From contig NZ_CP107989.1 in assembly GCF_041435015.1 (NCBI RefSeq), forward strand, positions 310,001 through 374,000: 64,000 bases of DNA. Direction: 5' to 3'. This document shows, piece after piece, positions 7,503-16,527 of the stretch. The first letter of the stretch is position 1. Every line of letters starts with the position of its first letter. A program made the translations under genes and the position numbers. This DNA is from Streptomyces canus (GTDB lineage Bacteria; Actinomycetota; Actinomycetes; Streptomycetales; Streptomycetaceae). Under the pieces are notes generated by a model. It was given only the letters and a program-made list of their open reading frames with translations. It was not told the DNA's origin and did not search any database.

Positions 7503-8417
7503 TCAGCCCGGCCGGTGCTCCCAGCGGCGGTCGGTCCGGGTCAGTTCACGGAAGCCGGCCGAGTTCAGGTGGTCGATCGCCGTCTTGTCGCTCGCGGCTT
7601 CGTAGGCGAGGAGACGGTCCGCCCCGCACAGGCGAAGCCAGTCGGCGGCCTGGGCGAGGAGCCAGTGCTCCAGACCCATGCCGTACGCCCCCGGGTCGAC
7701 GTGCAGGTTGCCGATGTCGGCGAGTCCGGCGGCGCGGGCGTGCCGTTCCGGGCGGGCCAGGGAGGTGTCGACCTCGATGAAGCCGAGGGCGCGCCCGTCG
7801 GCGTACGCCGTGAGACGGGTGCCGCACTCCCCCATCGTGCGCTGGACGGTGATGCCTGGGCGGTCCTCACTGGGCGGCAGGTCGGGCACCCGCGCGATCA
7901 GGATCACCTCCGTGTCGCCGACATGCGTGAAACCCGCGCGTTCGAAGGCGGCACGGATGTGAGGCCAGGTGCGGGGCAGGCCGTACACCGCCGGAGCGGG
8001 CACCTCTCCGCCGGCGTATCGGGCCCGGACGTTCCACCGGGCGAGCTGGGCCAGGCAGGCGCCCATCAGCAGGTCGGCGGCCTCGTCGGCGTCCGGCCGG
8101 AAGGAGGCCGGCGGATGGCAGAGAAACCAGTCGATCTCACCGATGTCCCGGTAGGACTCGCCGACCTCCGGGCCGGACCGGTAGCGCAGCAGATGCGCGG
8201 CGGCGATCACGTGATCGCGCTGCTCGGCGACGAGGGTGAGGCGTTCGCTCACCCACGGGTCGGTGATGAACTCGTCGGGCTGCCGCTCCAGGGCGCTGAG
8301 CACCGTGTTCGTCGAAACGGAGACGCCAGGGACGACGGCGGCGACATGCGCGTTGACCAGGTCGGTGAGCTGGTCGCGGTCGTCGCGGCGGAAAGGGCGC
8401 ACCATGAGCGCGGGCAT
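7503..8417 (-). CDS. GNAT-family N-acetyltransferase, probably two-domain
   Basis: A protein of 304 residues from ATG 8417 (MPALMVRPFRRDD), preceded by GGAGGT. The C-terminal half has the acetyl-CoA-binding features of GNAT proteins: ALGFIEVDTSLA, IGNLHVDPGAYGMGLEHWLL and a final SAGFRELTRTDRRW. The N-terminal half shows a second degenerate GNAT-like fold (VRPFRRDDRDQLTDLVNAHV, then FERAGFTHVG). The double-domain length of about 300 residues is usual for this Streptomyces group. The acceptor substrate is unknown. Confidence 0.82.
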   Translation of the reverse strand: MPALMVRPFRRDDRDQLTDLVNAHVAAVVPGVSVSTNTVLSALERQPDEFITDPWVSERLTLVAEQRDHVIAAAHLLRYRSGPEVGESYRDIGEIDWFLCHPPASFRPDADEAADLLMGACLAQLARWNVRARYAGGEVPAPAVYGLPRTWPHIRAAFERAGFTHVGDTEVILIARVPDLPPSEDRPGITVQRTMGECGTRLTAYADGRALGFIEVDTSLARPERHARAAGLADIGNLHVDPGAYGMGLEHWLLAQAADWLRLCGADRLLAYEAASDKTAIDHLNSAGFRELTRTDRRWEHRPG

Positions 8418-8597
8418 GTGGGGACCTCCGGGTCCTGAGGGGTGTGCGCTGGAGGCCGCCATACGGTGCGGTACGGGGCGAGGATACGGCGTTCCGCGCG
8501 CCGCGCGCCACCGTGTTGCCGCCGGATGGCCGGGACCTTGGCCCGGGCTTAGCGTGCTGGAGGGGGCCGCAGAGCAGCTCGCTCCGGGAGGAGCACC

Positions 8598-9362
8598 ATG
8601 AAGTTCGACAAGCCGGTGACCGGTGGCCCCTGCTGGACGGAACTGGGGACCGACGACATGGAGGCGGCCAAGCGGTTCTACACGGAGCTGTTCGGCTGGC
8701 GACCCGAGACGGATCCGCGCACGGAGGCCGGGGGCTACACCGTGGCACACCTCGGCGACGCGGCGGTCGCGGCACTGACCCCGCTGTACCAGGAGTCGCA
8801 GCCGGTGGCCTGGAACGTGTCGTTCGCGGTGACGGACGCCGACGCCGCCGCGCGGAAGGTGACCGAGGCCGGCGGCACGGTCCTGGTCGGCCCGATGGAG
8901 GTGCTGGACGTGGGTCGTTTCACCGTGGCCCTCGACCCGGCCGGCGCGGTCTTCCAGCTCTGGCAAGCCCGGGCCTTCCCGGGCGCGGGACTGTTCAACG
9001 CGCCCGGCTCACTGGGCTGGGTGGAACTGCTGACGCGGGCCCCCGAGCGGGCCGAGGCCTTCTACACGACGGTGTTCGGCTGGAGCGTCAACGCCTCCGA
9101 GCACTACACGCAGTGGGGGCTGGACGGCGCCGACTTCGGCGGCATGGTGACCATGGACGACACGTTCCCGCCCGAGGTGCCGCCGCACTGGCTGCCGTAC
9201 TTCGCCGTCGAGGACGTGGACACCACCACGGCCACCGCGACCTCGGCGGGCGGCACCGTGCTCATGGAACCCACCTCGGTCCCCGACGGCCCGCGGATCG
9301 CCGTTCTGCGGGACCCGCAGGGAGCGGTGTTCGGCGTGTACCTCGCGGGGGACGACGGCTGA
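8598..9362 (+). CDS. two-domain VOC-family protein
   Basis: A protein of 254 residues with a strong GGGAGGAG site. Two tandem VOC modules are visible: residues 8-120 (PCWTELGTDDMEAAKRFYTE, FTVALDPAGAVFQLWQ) and residues 130-250 (LGWVELLTRAPERAEAFYTT, IAVLRDPQGAVFGVYL). This architecture is that of the actinobacterial Cfp30B-like group, hydrolase-like or ligand-binding proteins of unknown substrate. It stands alone, transcribed away from the GNAT gene. Confidence 0.85.
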   Translation: MKFDKPVTGGPCWTELGTDDMEAAKRFYTELFGWRPETDPRTEAGGYTVAHLGDAAVAALTPLYQESQPVAWNVSFAVTDADAAARKVTEAGGTVLVGPMEVLDVGRFTVALDPAGAVFQLWQARAFPGAGLFNAPGSLGWVELLTRAPERAEAFYTTVFGWSVNASEHYTQWGLDGADFGGMVTMDDTFPPEVPPHWLPYFAVEDVDTTTATATSAGGTVLMEPTSVPDGPRIAVLRDPQGAVFGVYLAGDDG

Positions 9363-9985
9363 GAGACGGGAACACGAGGCGACCAGGAAACGGCGGCGAC
9401 CGATCCGACAGGACGCGACGACCAGCCCGACTGCTTCTTTGCCACGTATACGGCCGCAAGCGTCCCGTTGAGTGGTGCAGGCGCGACCCCGGCGGCGCGG
9501 CGGTCCGCGGGCCCAAGGAAGACCTGGACGACGTCGGCTCGCCGTTCGACAGGTCGTGAAGGTGGCCCATCGGCTTTTTCCCGGACAGTCCGACCCGCGC
9601 CGCGAGGACGAGGTCGTCCGGCTCCGTGATCGACAGCAGCGCAGACGGCCGCTCGAACGGCACACGGTGGCCGACCGGCTCGGGGTGGGCTGCGTGGAGA
9701 CGGGCCATCGCGTACCACAGGTCTCCCGGGTAGCCATGGTTTGCCGGCGTCGCTTCCTTCTTCTGCTGCTTGCTGAGCCTCATGGCTGCCGCCGGACGGC
9801 CCCGCGCCTGTGGCTGAGCGCGCCGCCCTGTCAGCCCTGAAGCGGCTGGTCTGTGGGGCATCGCAGGCCAGTTTCCGTGAGGACACTCACCCACCGGGAT
9901 CACCGCGTGTGGCTGCGTGCCCGTGGCCGGTCGCGTTCGTTAAAGCCTTCGGTCGTCCAGGCAAGCAGCGTGGGAGTGTCGCGGC
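9363..9985. other. gene-poor stretch
   Basis: Long open frames exist on both strands but have poor codon composition, no good ribosome sites and no recognisable family. A minus-strand frame from about 9783 (MRLSKQQKKEATPANHGYPG) is the most protein-like and may be a relic. Nothing else stands out. Confidence 0.35.
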
Positions 9986-10591
9986 GTGGAAGTCGTGGAT
10001 GTACACCATCACTATGGCAAGAGGCTGGTGCTGCGGGGTGTCGAATTCACCCTGCCTGCAGGATCGTTGATCGGGGTGGTGGGAGAGAACGGCGCGGGCA
10101 AGTCCACGCTGCTGAAGATTCTCGCTGGGGAGTTGCGACCTGCGCGGGGCAGTGTTCGTCACGGTGGCCGGTTCGGGTACTGCCCGCAGCAGGTGGTGGT
10201 GAACGATGCACTGACGGTTCGTCAGCATTTGACGTTTTTCCAGGCGGCATTCCGTCTCGACAGCCTTGGCTATGCGAGGGAGGTCATGGATGTGCTCGGT
10301 TTCGCCGACTACCTGGACGAGCGGGCCGGCGTGCTCAGCGGAGGGACGCGGCAGAAGCTCAACGTGACGCTGGCATTGATGCACGACCCGCAGGTGCTGC
10401 TGCTGGATGAGCCCTATCAGGGCTTCGACTGGGACACCTACCTGCGGTTCTGGGAGCTTGCATCCCGGTTGCGCGAGCGGGGGCGTTCAGTTCTGGTGGT
10501 CTCTCATCTCGCCCACGACACCGAGCGCTTGGACGAGTTGTGGCGCCTGGACGGCGGTCGCCTCCAGGCGCAAGGGAGGGAAGCCGCATGA
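9986..10591 (+). CDS. ABC transporter ATP-binding protein
   Basis: A protein of 201 residues from GTG 9986, with GGGAG upstream. It has Walker A GENGAGKST, Q-loop region YCPQQ, the signature LSGGTRQKL, Walker B VLLLDEPYQGFD and switch His in VVSHLAHD. It is short for the family but complete in motifs. Its stop overlaps the permease start (ATGA), so the pair forms one exporter-like unit. The cargo is unknown. The terpenoid-gene relics just downstream suggest it may once have served a biosynthetic cluster; that is inference. Confidence 0.88.
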   Translation: MEVVDVHHHYGKRLVLRGVEFTLPAGSLIGVVGENGAGKSTLLKILAGELRPARGSVRHGGRFGYCPQQVVVNDALTVRQHLTFFQAAFRLDSLGYAREVMDVLGFADYLDERAGVLSGGTRQKLNVTLALMHDPQVLLLDEPYQGFDWDTYLRFWELASRLRERGRSVLVVSHLAHDTERLDELWRLDGGRLQAQGREAA

Positions 10592-11412
10592 GGGAGCAGG
10601 TGATGCTGCTCGTCACGGCCACGCGGTACGCGGTGGCCGAGCACGCCCGTAACCGGTTCGCCGCGGTGCTCATCGCGGTCTTCCTTCCCGCGTGGACCCT
10701 TCTGGCATATGTGTCGATGGCGGACAGGCCGGTGCGGCTGCGGCTGCAGGCCACCGGGGAGTTCCTGGAGCCACATGGCAACGAGCTCACCGCCGTCAGC
10801 GGGGCGCTGAACGCGGTCACCTTGATCACTGGGTTCTTGATGTTCGCCGCGACGTTCAACGGCAGCCTGTTCGACCGGCGCCTTGTGATGGCCGGCTATC
10901 CACGGCCTCATCTGATCGCCGCGAAGTTGGCCGGCCTTGTTCTCGCGTCCGCTCTGGTGGCCGCCTACGCGACAGCGGTCATGTACCTGGCCTGGGCTCC
11001 GCGTCAGCCGGCCCTGCTCGCCGCGGCCCTCTTCAGCGCCGGGCTGACCTACGGCGTACTCGGAGTCGGCTTCGGCGCGTTGCTGCGCAAGGAAGTGGAA
11101 GGGATGTTCGCCATCGTGATGACCAGTGTCATCGACATCGCGCTACAGAACCCCATCTCCAGTTCCAGCGCAGACAGCGCCATCACGCACTACCTGCCCT
11201 CATACGGCGCCATGCAGGCAGCCACCGCAGCAGCCTTCTCCAGCACCTCCGCCCCCGGGTACCTGCTCATCGAGCTGACCTGGTTCGCTGCGGCAGCGCT
11301 TTTGTGCCTGCTGACCTTTCAGTGGCGCACCCGCAGCGCCCTGCCTTGGACTCCGGTTCTCGACGCGGCGGAGCCGGGACCTGCCGCGCGGCGCACGCTG
11401 CCAGAAAACTGA
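10588..11412 (+). CDS. ABC transporter permease (ABC-2 like)
   Basis: A protein of 274 residues (MREQVMLLVTATRYAV), translationally coupled to the ATPase by a 4-nt overlap, with AGGGAGGGA upstream. About six hydrophobic segments are visible (FAAVLIAVFLPAWTLLAYV, LNAVTLITGFLMFAA, LAGLVLASALVAAYA, LLAAALFSAGLTYGVL, FAIVMTSVIDIAL and YLLIELTWFAAAALLCLLTF). The topology and partner resemble exporter-type ABC-2 permeases. The substrate cannot be inferred. Confidence 0.82.
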   Translation: MREQVMLLVTATRYAVAEHARNRFAAVLIAVFLPAWTLLAYVSMADRPVRLRLQATGEFLEPHGNELTAVSGALNAVTLITGFLMFAATFNGSLFDRRLVMAGYPRPHLIAAKLAGLVLASALVAAYATAVMYLAWAPRQPALLAAALFSAGLTYGVLGVGFGALLRKEVEGMFAIVMTSVIDIALQNPISSSSADSAITHYLPSYGAMQAATAAAFSSTSAPGYLLIELTWFAAAALLCLLTFQWRTRSALPWTPVLDAAEPGPAARRTLPEN

Positions 11413-11551
11413 CGCGCCAACAGCCCCTTGATCACCAACGCAACCTCGCTGCTGTGCTCTCGTTGAGATCAGTGTGCACTCCACCACTTCAGGCGGGCAG
11501 CGGCCTGCCACCCTGCGAACCGGTCACCGCTCGACGAGGTTGTTAGCGGGG

Positions 11552-11820
11552 GTGGTCGGTGCCGATGCGGCGCTTCAGGCGGCATACCTGCTCTGCAGGG
11601 CCCGAACAAAGCAGCAGGACCCGGCGGAATACGCGCTGATTCAACTGGTGCCTGCGGTGCTCCGTCCGGCCTGCTGGGCGCTGTGGACGGCGGCCAACGC
11701 CCTCGACGACCTTGCTGACGACCGCACGGTCGAATCCGGGGAACGAGCCGCGCGGGTCGGGGAATGGATCAGTGCCCTGGACCGTGACCTGGCAACCGGG
11801 ACAAGCACAGGTGGCCTACG
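11552..11820 (+). pseudogene. N-terminal fragment of a squalene/phytoene-synthase-like protein
   Basis: The frame reads GADAALQAAYLLCRARTKQQ, then RPACWALWTAANALDDLADD. This matches the start of the trans-head-to-head isoprenyl synthase family, including the first aspartate-rich motif DDLADD. Only about 90 of the usual 280-330 residues remain. The frame then runs into unrelated sequence where a P450 frame begins, so a deletion has removed the rest. It looks like one boundary of a collapsed terpenoid locus. Confidence 0.55.
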
Positions 11821-12324
11821 GGGCACAGGGCTTGGAGTGCCTGCCTTCATCTGGTGCGCGAGGAAGTTAGCGCTCCCTATACAGACGCGGTCATCCGGGA
11901 AGCGTTCCGTCTGCGACCGCCGGTCACAGCCATCCCCTGGCTGTTGCGCGAGCCGTGCGACATCGGCGGATACGACGTGCCGGCCGGGACGTTCGCCGTA
12001 GCGAGCCTATGGGATCTGCATCGAAACCCCGATCTGTATCCCGATCCAGAGGGGTTTCGTCCCGAACGGTTCCTGGGGAACCGGCCCCCTCGCGGCGCCT
12101 GGTTGCCCTTCGGGTCCGGCCCGCACGCTTGCATCGGCGGTCAACTGGCCTTCATCCAAGTCACTGTGCTGGTGCACACACTTGTCCGCCGTGGGCAGCT
12201 CCTGCCGGCGACGCGACAGGACGAGGGAATCGGCCACCGCGCCAGCACGGAGATCTACCCCGCCGAGGGCTGCCGGGTCACCCTGCGCCCTGTGCGAGGG
12301 CGTCATCCGCAGGGCGCTCGATGA
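11821..12324 (+). pseudogene. C-terminal half of a cytochrome P450
   Basis: From about 11850 the frame reads YTDAVIREAFRLRPPVTAIP, with the ExxR helix-K motif (EAFR). It continues with DLHRNPDLYPDPEGFRPERF and the haem loop FGSGPHACIGG with the axial Cys. The N-terminal two-thirds, including the oxygen-binding I helix, is missing, so it cannot be a working P450. The sequence style (FRPERF, haem loop, long meander) is the E-class type. It abuts the phytoene-synthase-like fragment in a different frame. Confidence 0.75.
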
Positions 12325-12588
12325 ATCACAGGGCCTCGCCTACGGGTTGACGGCCGCCTCATCGGTCTTGACGGAAGTGACGACGTGGAAGCGGTCGTCG
12401 GGAACGCGCTGCGGGCCCACCCGTGGGAGTGCGTCACCGTCGGCGGCGGCCTGCGGCACTCGGACGACCAAGTTGGACTCCTCGAGCAGGTCATCAACCT
12501 GATTCGGCGGTACGCACCCGATGCGGCCATCGCGTTCAACAGAACGCCGGACACCACCTATGAGGCCGCTGCCCGTTGGATCGGGTGA
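12325..12588 (+). pseudogene. N-terminally truncated small conserved protein
   Basis: The frame reads LRVDGRLIGLDGSDDVEAVV, then WECVTVGGGLRHSDDQ, then VINLIRRYAPDAAIAFN and ends EAAARWIG. I recall this as the C-terminal two-thirds of a short (about 110-130 residue) actinobacterial hypothetical protein. No start codon with a ribosome site is present: the frame begins immediately after an in-frame stop near the P450 relic's end. Function is unknown. Confidence 0.45.
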
Positions 12589-12686
12589 CCATGGACTACG
12601 CGCCAACGTGGCCGCGCGGCCCGGATCGCGGCGAGGTGCCCGCTGGCGCCGGCGCCAATGACGACGACGCCGTAGGGCGTGCTCAT
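12558..12686 (-). pseudogene. N-terminal fragment of a NAD(P)/FAD-binding oxidoreductase
   Basis: A 42-residue frame begins MSTPYGVVVIGAGASGHLAA with GGGAGG upstream. The GAGASG loop is the dinucleotide-binding start of a flavin-dependent oxidoreductase. The frame then ends within the region overlapping the opposite-strand relic, so all but the first strand-loop-helix is gone. It is the other edge of the decayed segment around 11.5-12.7 kb. Confidence 0.5.
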
Positions 12687-12735
12687 GAGGCGCCCCTCCC
12701 TAGGGTGTTCGATGGGTGACTCGTGGAGCGAGTGG

Positions 12736-13359
12736 TCATGCGGCGCGGCAGTGGGGCGCCAGGGTGGCGTGGATCTGGTCGCGGATGTCGGCGAGGACGA
12801 CTTCGTCGCTGAGGTGCAGGTACACGGTGGCGGTGGTGCTGATGTGGATGATCGCGGTGATCACCCGCGCCAGCGTCGCCGCGTCGGCGGCACCGATGTA
12901 CTCGTCGCGGGTGAGCAGACCGGTGATGCCGTCCTCAAGGCGGCCGGCAAGGGCTAGCCCCTCTTGCCGGTAGGGCTCGGCCGGGTCGCCGAAGACGAGT
13001 TCGTGCAGGTATGTGCGGCCGTTCTCGACGTGCTCCCTCACGCACTCCATCACGGGACGGATGAGAGCGACGACCGGCTCCAGCACGCCCTGATCGACGG
13101 CGGCGTTCGCGGCGGCGAGGCCGACGTCGATGGCGGCGGCGAACTTCTCGTTCTGCACCATGATCAGCAACTCGGCCTTCGTGGACGCGTACAGGTAGAG
13201 GGTGCCGATCGCGACGTCGGCCCGGCGGGCGATCTGCTGCGTCGTGACCCCGCTGACGCCGTGTTCGGCGAACAGTTCGCGGGCCGCGGTCATGATGCGC
13301 TCGCGCTTGGCCTGTTTGGCTCGCTCGCGGCGCCCGATCTGCATGTGACCGCGTCCCAT
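12736..13359 (-). CDS. TetR-family transcriptional regulator
   Basis: A protein of 207 residues from ATG 13359, with AGGGAGGT upstream. The HTH reads RERIMTAARELFAEHG, then VTTQQIARRADVAIGTLYLY. It is closely related along its whole length to the TetR at 18186-18788 (both have GRRER, TTQQIA, the VQN segment and the NGRTYL segment), so the two are paralogs. It is divergent from the quinone oxidoreductase, with a perfect palindrome in between, and probably represses itself and that operon. Confidence 0.9.
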   Translation of the reverse strand: MGRGHMQIGRRERAKQAKRERIMTAARELFAEHGVSGVTTQQIARRADVAIGTLYLYASTKAELLIMVQNEKFAAAIDVGLAAANAAVDQGVLEPVVALIRPVMECVREHVENGRTYLHELVFGDPAEPYRQEGLALAGRLEDGITGLLTRDEYIGAADAATLARVITAIIHISTTATVYLHLSDEVVLADIRDQIHATLAPHCRAA

Positions 13360-13380
13360 GGGACCTCCCTTGACAATAAT

Positions 13381-13396
13381 TATGAGCACGCTCATA
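13381..13396. promoter_or_regulatory. TetR operator candidate (TATGAGC-AC-GCTCATA)
   Basis: A perfect 7+2+7 palindrome between the divergent TetR and quinone oxidoreductase genes, in a locally AT-rich stretch that probably contains the divergent promoters. Confidence 0.65.
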
Positions 13397-13507
13397 GTTG
13401 AGTTTACTCGGATTGACGGAGTGAGGCGAGACCCCGGATGTCGCGCCGAATTGGCTGGTCCAGTCTCAGAACTGGATAAATGGGATGAAGGCAAGGAGTC
13501 GTGCCCC

Positions 13508-14503
13508 ATGAGAGCGTTCGTCGTCACCAAGTACAAGGAGCCGCTGCAGGAGGCGGACGTCCCCGAGCCCATCGTGGGTGAGCACGACGTACTCGTCCGG
13601 GTGGAGGCAGCCGGGCTGAACCCGCTGGATGAGAAGATCCGCGCCGGTGAGTTCAAGCAGATCCTGCCCTACAAGCTGCCGCTGATCCTGGGCAACGACG
13701 TCGCGGGCACCGTCATCGGCGTCGGGAAGGCGGTTCGCGGCTTCCAGCTCGGAGACGAGGTCTACGGTCGGCCCGACCAGGGCCGCATCGGCACCTTCGC
13801 CGAGCGCATCGCCGTAGCGGAGGGAGACCTGGCGCTCAAGCCCGCTTCGATCAGCATGGAAGAGGCGGGCTCGCTGCCGCTGGTGGCACTCACGGCCTGG
13901 CAGGCGCTGGTGGAGCGCGGGAAGGTGCGGCCCGGGCAGAAGGTTCTCATCCACGCCGGCGCCGGCGGGGTCGGTTCGATCGCGATCCAGCTCGCCGCGC
14001 ACCTCGGCGCGAGCGTCGCCGCCACCGCCAGCGGTTCCAACGCGCACTTCGTGCGCGCGCTTGGCGCGGACACGGTGATCGATTACCGCAACCAGGACTT
14101 CGAGCAGCTCCTGACCGGCTACGACCTGGTGTTGGACAGCCTCGGTGGTGAGAATCTCGAGAAGTCCCTGCGGGTGCTCAAGCCCGGCGGCAAAGCCTTC
14201 GGGATCGCCGGTCCCCCGGACCCCGCGTTCGCCCGCGAGGCCGGTCTCAACCCGCTGCTTCGCCTGGGGGTCGCAGGCCTGAGCCGCAAGATCCGCAAGC
14301 AGGCGAAGAAGCTCGGGGTGACGTATGAGTTCCTGCTCATGCGCGCCAGCGGCGACCAGCTCCGCCAGATCACCGCCCTCGTCGACCAGGGCGTGGTGCG
14401 CCCGGTCGTGGGCAAGGTGGTCGGCTTCGACCAGACCCCGCAGGCACTGCAGTCCCTGTCCCAGGGTGGCATCCGCGGCAAGGCCGTCATCGGCAACAGC
14501 TGA
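13508..14503 (+). CDS. NADPH:quinone oxidoreductase-like zinc-independent alcohol dehydrogenase family protein
   Basis: A protein of 331 residues, full length, with AAGGAG upstream of ATG 13508 (MRAFVVTKYKEPLQEADVPE). GroES-like N-domain landmarks (GLNPLDEKIRAGEF, LGNDVAGTVIGVG) are followed by the Rossmann loop IHAGAGGVGSIAIQLA. Structural-zinc cysteines are absent, as expected for the quinone-oxidoreductase branch. It is the first gene of a probable three-gene run with a hydrolase and an enoyl-CoA hydratase-like protein, controlled by the divergent TetR. Confidence 0.88.
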   Translation: MRAFVVTKYKEPLQEADVPEPIVGEHDVLVRVEAAGLNPLDEKIRAGEFKQILPYKLPLILGNDVAGTVIGVGKAVRGFQLGDEVYGRPDQGRIGTFAERIAVAEGDLALKPASISMEEAGSLPLVALTAWQALVERGKVRPGQKVLIHAGAGGVGSIAIQLAAHLGASVAATASGSNAHFVRALGADTVIDYRNQDFEQLLTGYDLVLDSLGGENLEKSLRVLKPGGKAFGIAGPPDPAFAREAGLNPLLRLGVAGLSRKIRKQAKKLGVTYEFLLMRASGDQLRQITALVDQGVVRPVVGKVVGFDQTPQALQSLSQGGIRGKAVIGNS

Positions 14504-14523
14504 CTCGCCGCAACCGTGACGTG

Positions 14524-14571
14524 CGACACAAGCCACAAGCCACACGACACACACGACACACGACACACGAG
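14524..14571 (+). repeat. short CA-rich tandem repeat before the hydrolase gene
   Basis: Irregular repeats of ACACGAC and CACAAGC fill the gap between the oxidoreductase and the hydrolase, right up to the hydrolase ribosome site. It is purine/C-biased and probably unstructured. A similar sequence is not seen elsewhere in the window. Confidence 0.5.
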
Positions 14572-14582
14572 GAGAATCCGCC

Positions 14583-15449
14583 ATGAGCAGCACCGATACC
14601 CCGAACGAGGCCGTCGTCACCGCCTACGCGAAGGCCCCGGCCCGCACCGTCAGCGTCGGTGGCGTCACCTACGCCTACCGCGAGCTGGGACCGAAGGGCG
14701 GCATCCCCGTCGTCTTCTTCGTCCACCTCGCCGCGACCCTGGACAACTGGGACCCCCGCATCATCGACCCCGTCGCGAAGGGCCGTCACGTCATCGCCTT
14801 CGACAACCGCGGCGTCGGGGGGTCCACAGGTCAGGTGCCGGACAGTGTCGAGGAGATGGCCGACGACGCCTACACCTTCATCAAGGCGCTCGGGTACGAC
14901 AAGATCGACGTCTTCTCCTTCTCCCTCGGCGGCATGGTCGCCCAGGCCCTGGTGGTGAAGCACCCCGAGTTCATCCGCAAGCTCGTCCTCACCGGCACCG
15001 GGCCCAAGGGCGGCAAGGACATCGACAAGGTCGTCGGCACCACCTACTGGGACATCCTGCGCGCCACCTTGACTCGTTCGGACCCCAAGGAGTTCCTGTT
15101 CTTCAACCGCAACGCCGCCGGCAAGCCCGCCGCGCGTGCGTTCGTCAACCGGCTCAAGGAGCGCACCGTCGACCGCGACGCGAAGATCAAGGTCAAGGCG
15201 TTCCAGACGCAGCTGAAGGCGATCCAGAAGTGGGGGCGCTCCACCCCCGACGACCTGGCGAAGATCACTCATCCCACGCTGATCGCCAACGGTGACAACG
15301 ACCGCATGGTCCCCTCGGTCCTGTCCGAGGACCTGCACCGGCGCATCAAGGACAGCGAGCTGATCATCTACCCCGACTCCGGTCACGGCGGGATCTTCCA
15401 GTACCACGAGGAGTTCGCCCCGGTCGCGGTCGAGTTCCTCGCCCGATGA
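14583..15449 (+). CDS. alpha/beta-fold hydrolase
   Basis: A protein of 288 residues with GAGGAG upstream. The catalytic elements of the fold are visible: nucleophile elbow FSFSLGGMVAQ (first Gly replaced by Ser), acid in GDNDRMVP and the His in PDSGHGG. The early motif VHLAATLDNWDP replaces the common HG oxyanion motif. The family includes haloperoxidase-like and epoxide-hydrolase-like enzymes. It lies in the TetR-controlled run with the oxidoreductase and the crotonase; the substrate is unknown. Confidence 0.85.
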   Translation: MSSTDTPNEAVVTAYAKAPARTVSVGGVTYAYRELGPKGGIPVVFFVHLAATLDNWDPRIIDPVAKGRHVIAFDNRGVGGSTGQVPDSVEEMADDAYTFIKALGYDKIDVFSFSLGGMVAQALVVKHPEFIRKLVLTGTGPKGGKDIDKVVGTTYWDILRATLTRSDPKEFLFFNRNAAGKPAARAFVNRLKERTVDRDAKIKVKAFQTQLKAIQKWGRSTPDDLAKITHPTLIANGDNDRMVPSVLSEDLHRRIKDSELIIYPDSGHGGIFQYHEEFAPVAVEFLAR

Positions 15450-15636
15450 CCACCGTCTGACAGGAAGAGCCGGCCAGGGAGAGAAGGGCGACACCATGAG
15501 CAACCCACCGACCGCCGTGCACCTGGAGTGAAGAAGCACCTCACCACCGCCGGACCTGCTCGGCAATCCATCCCCCGGGCGTCCCGCCCCCTGACGCCTC
15601 GCCGACCGACATCCCTCACACATCTGGAGCCAGACC

Positions 15637-16467
15637 ATGAGCGAGCAGAGCACCATCCACTACGAGCGCAGCTCACCCCAGGTCGCGAAGATCACCTTCG
15701 CCAACCCGCCCGTCAACCTCATCGTCGGCGAGACCGTCCTGCGCCTCACCGAGATCGTCGAGAAACTGGCCACTGACCCGGACATCCAGGTCGTGGTGTT
15801 CGACAGCGCCACCCCCGACTTCTTCTACAACCACTTCGACCTGGCCGCCGCCGCCGACTTCCCCGCCCCCGAGGACGCGAACGCGGTGCCGGCCTGGACG
15901 AACCTGGTCCTGGCACTCTCCAAAGCGCCCTACATCACCATCGCGGCCATCCGCGGACGCACCCGCGGCGGCGGGAACGAACTCGCCCTCGCCCTCGATC
16001 TGCGATACGCCAGCCGGGAGAAGGCGATCTTCGGGCAGCCGGAGGTCGGCAGTGGACTGCTCCCCGGCGGTGGTGGCACCGAACGCCTTCCCCGCGCCAT
16101 CGGGCGCGACCGCGCCCTGGAAGCCATCCTCACCAGCGACGACTACGACGCCGACACCGCCGAACGCTGGGGCTGGACCACCCGTGCCCTGCCCGACAGC
16201 GAACTCGACGCCTTCGTCGACACGATCGTCCGCCGGCTCGCCTCCTTCGACCGCACCTCACTCGCCTCGGCCAAAGCCCAGATCAACCGGGCATCCCTGC
16301 CCCCGGACGCGGATCTGGTCGCCGCCTACCGCGAGTTCGCCCACTCCATCACCCTCCCCGGGTTCCTCGTCCGCGCCGCCGGCGCGCAGGCCATCGTCGA
16401 GCAGGCCGGCATCGACTTCGAGTACCGCCTGGGGCAGTACATCGGCATCGCCAACCAGCAGCTCTGA
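15637..16467 (+). CDS. enoyl-CoA hydratase/isomerase (crotonase) family protein
   Basis: A protein of 276 residues starting MSEQSTIHYERSSPQVAKIT. Crotonase features are present: FANPPVNLIVGE, the oxyanion-hole segment IRGRTRGGGNELALALDLRYAS, and FGQPEVGSGLLPGGGGTERL. In classical hydratases one catalytic Glu falls within the latter block; PEVG retains a Glu. The final member of the TetR-controlled run, it is followed by a hairpin. About 180 nt separate it from the hydrolase, including an 11-codon open frame at 15496 (MSNPPTAVHLE) that may be a remnant. Confidence 0.85.
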   Translation: MSEQSTIHYERSSPQVAKITFANPPVNLIVGETVLRLTEIVEKLATDPDIQVVVFDSATPDFFYNHFDLAAAADFPAPEDANAVPAWTNLVLALSKAPYITIAAIRGRTRGGGNELALALDLRYASREKAIFGQPEVGSGLLPGGGGTERLPRAIGRDRALEAILTSDDYDADTAERWGWTTRALPDSELDAFVDTIVRRLASFDRTSLASAKAQINRASLPPDADLVAAYREFAHSITLPGFLVRAAGAQAIVEQAGIDFEYRLGQYIGIANQQL

Positions 16468-16480
16468 CACCCCCTCATGA

Positions 16481-16520
16481 AACGAACACCGACGCGTCAG
16501 ATGCCGCGGCGGTGCTCGTT
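16481..16520 (+). terminator. hairpin terminator after the crotonase gene
   Basis: Arms AACGAACACCG (16481-16491) and CGGTGCTCGTT (16510-16520) pair over 11 bp with one G-T position. The hairpin lies 14 nt after the crotonase stop, a good position for ending the oxidoreductase-hydrolase-crotonase transcript. Confidence 0.6.
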
Positions 16521-16527
16521 GGAACAC

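Noticed and set aside
9262..9903. Minus-strand frame starting near 9783 (MRLSKQQKKEATPANHGYPG) considered as a gene
   Set aside because: Runs into the antisense of the VOC gene, lacks family motifs, and the ribosome site is weak.
14524..14571. Tandem short repeats considered as a CRISPR or iteron array
   Set aside because: Units are 7 bp, irregular, without spacers; only a simple-sequence stretch between two genes.
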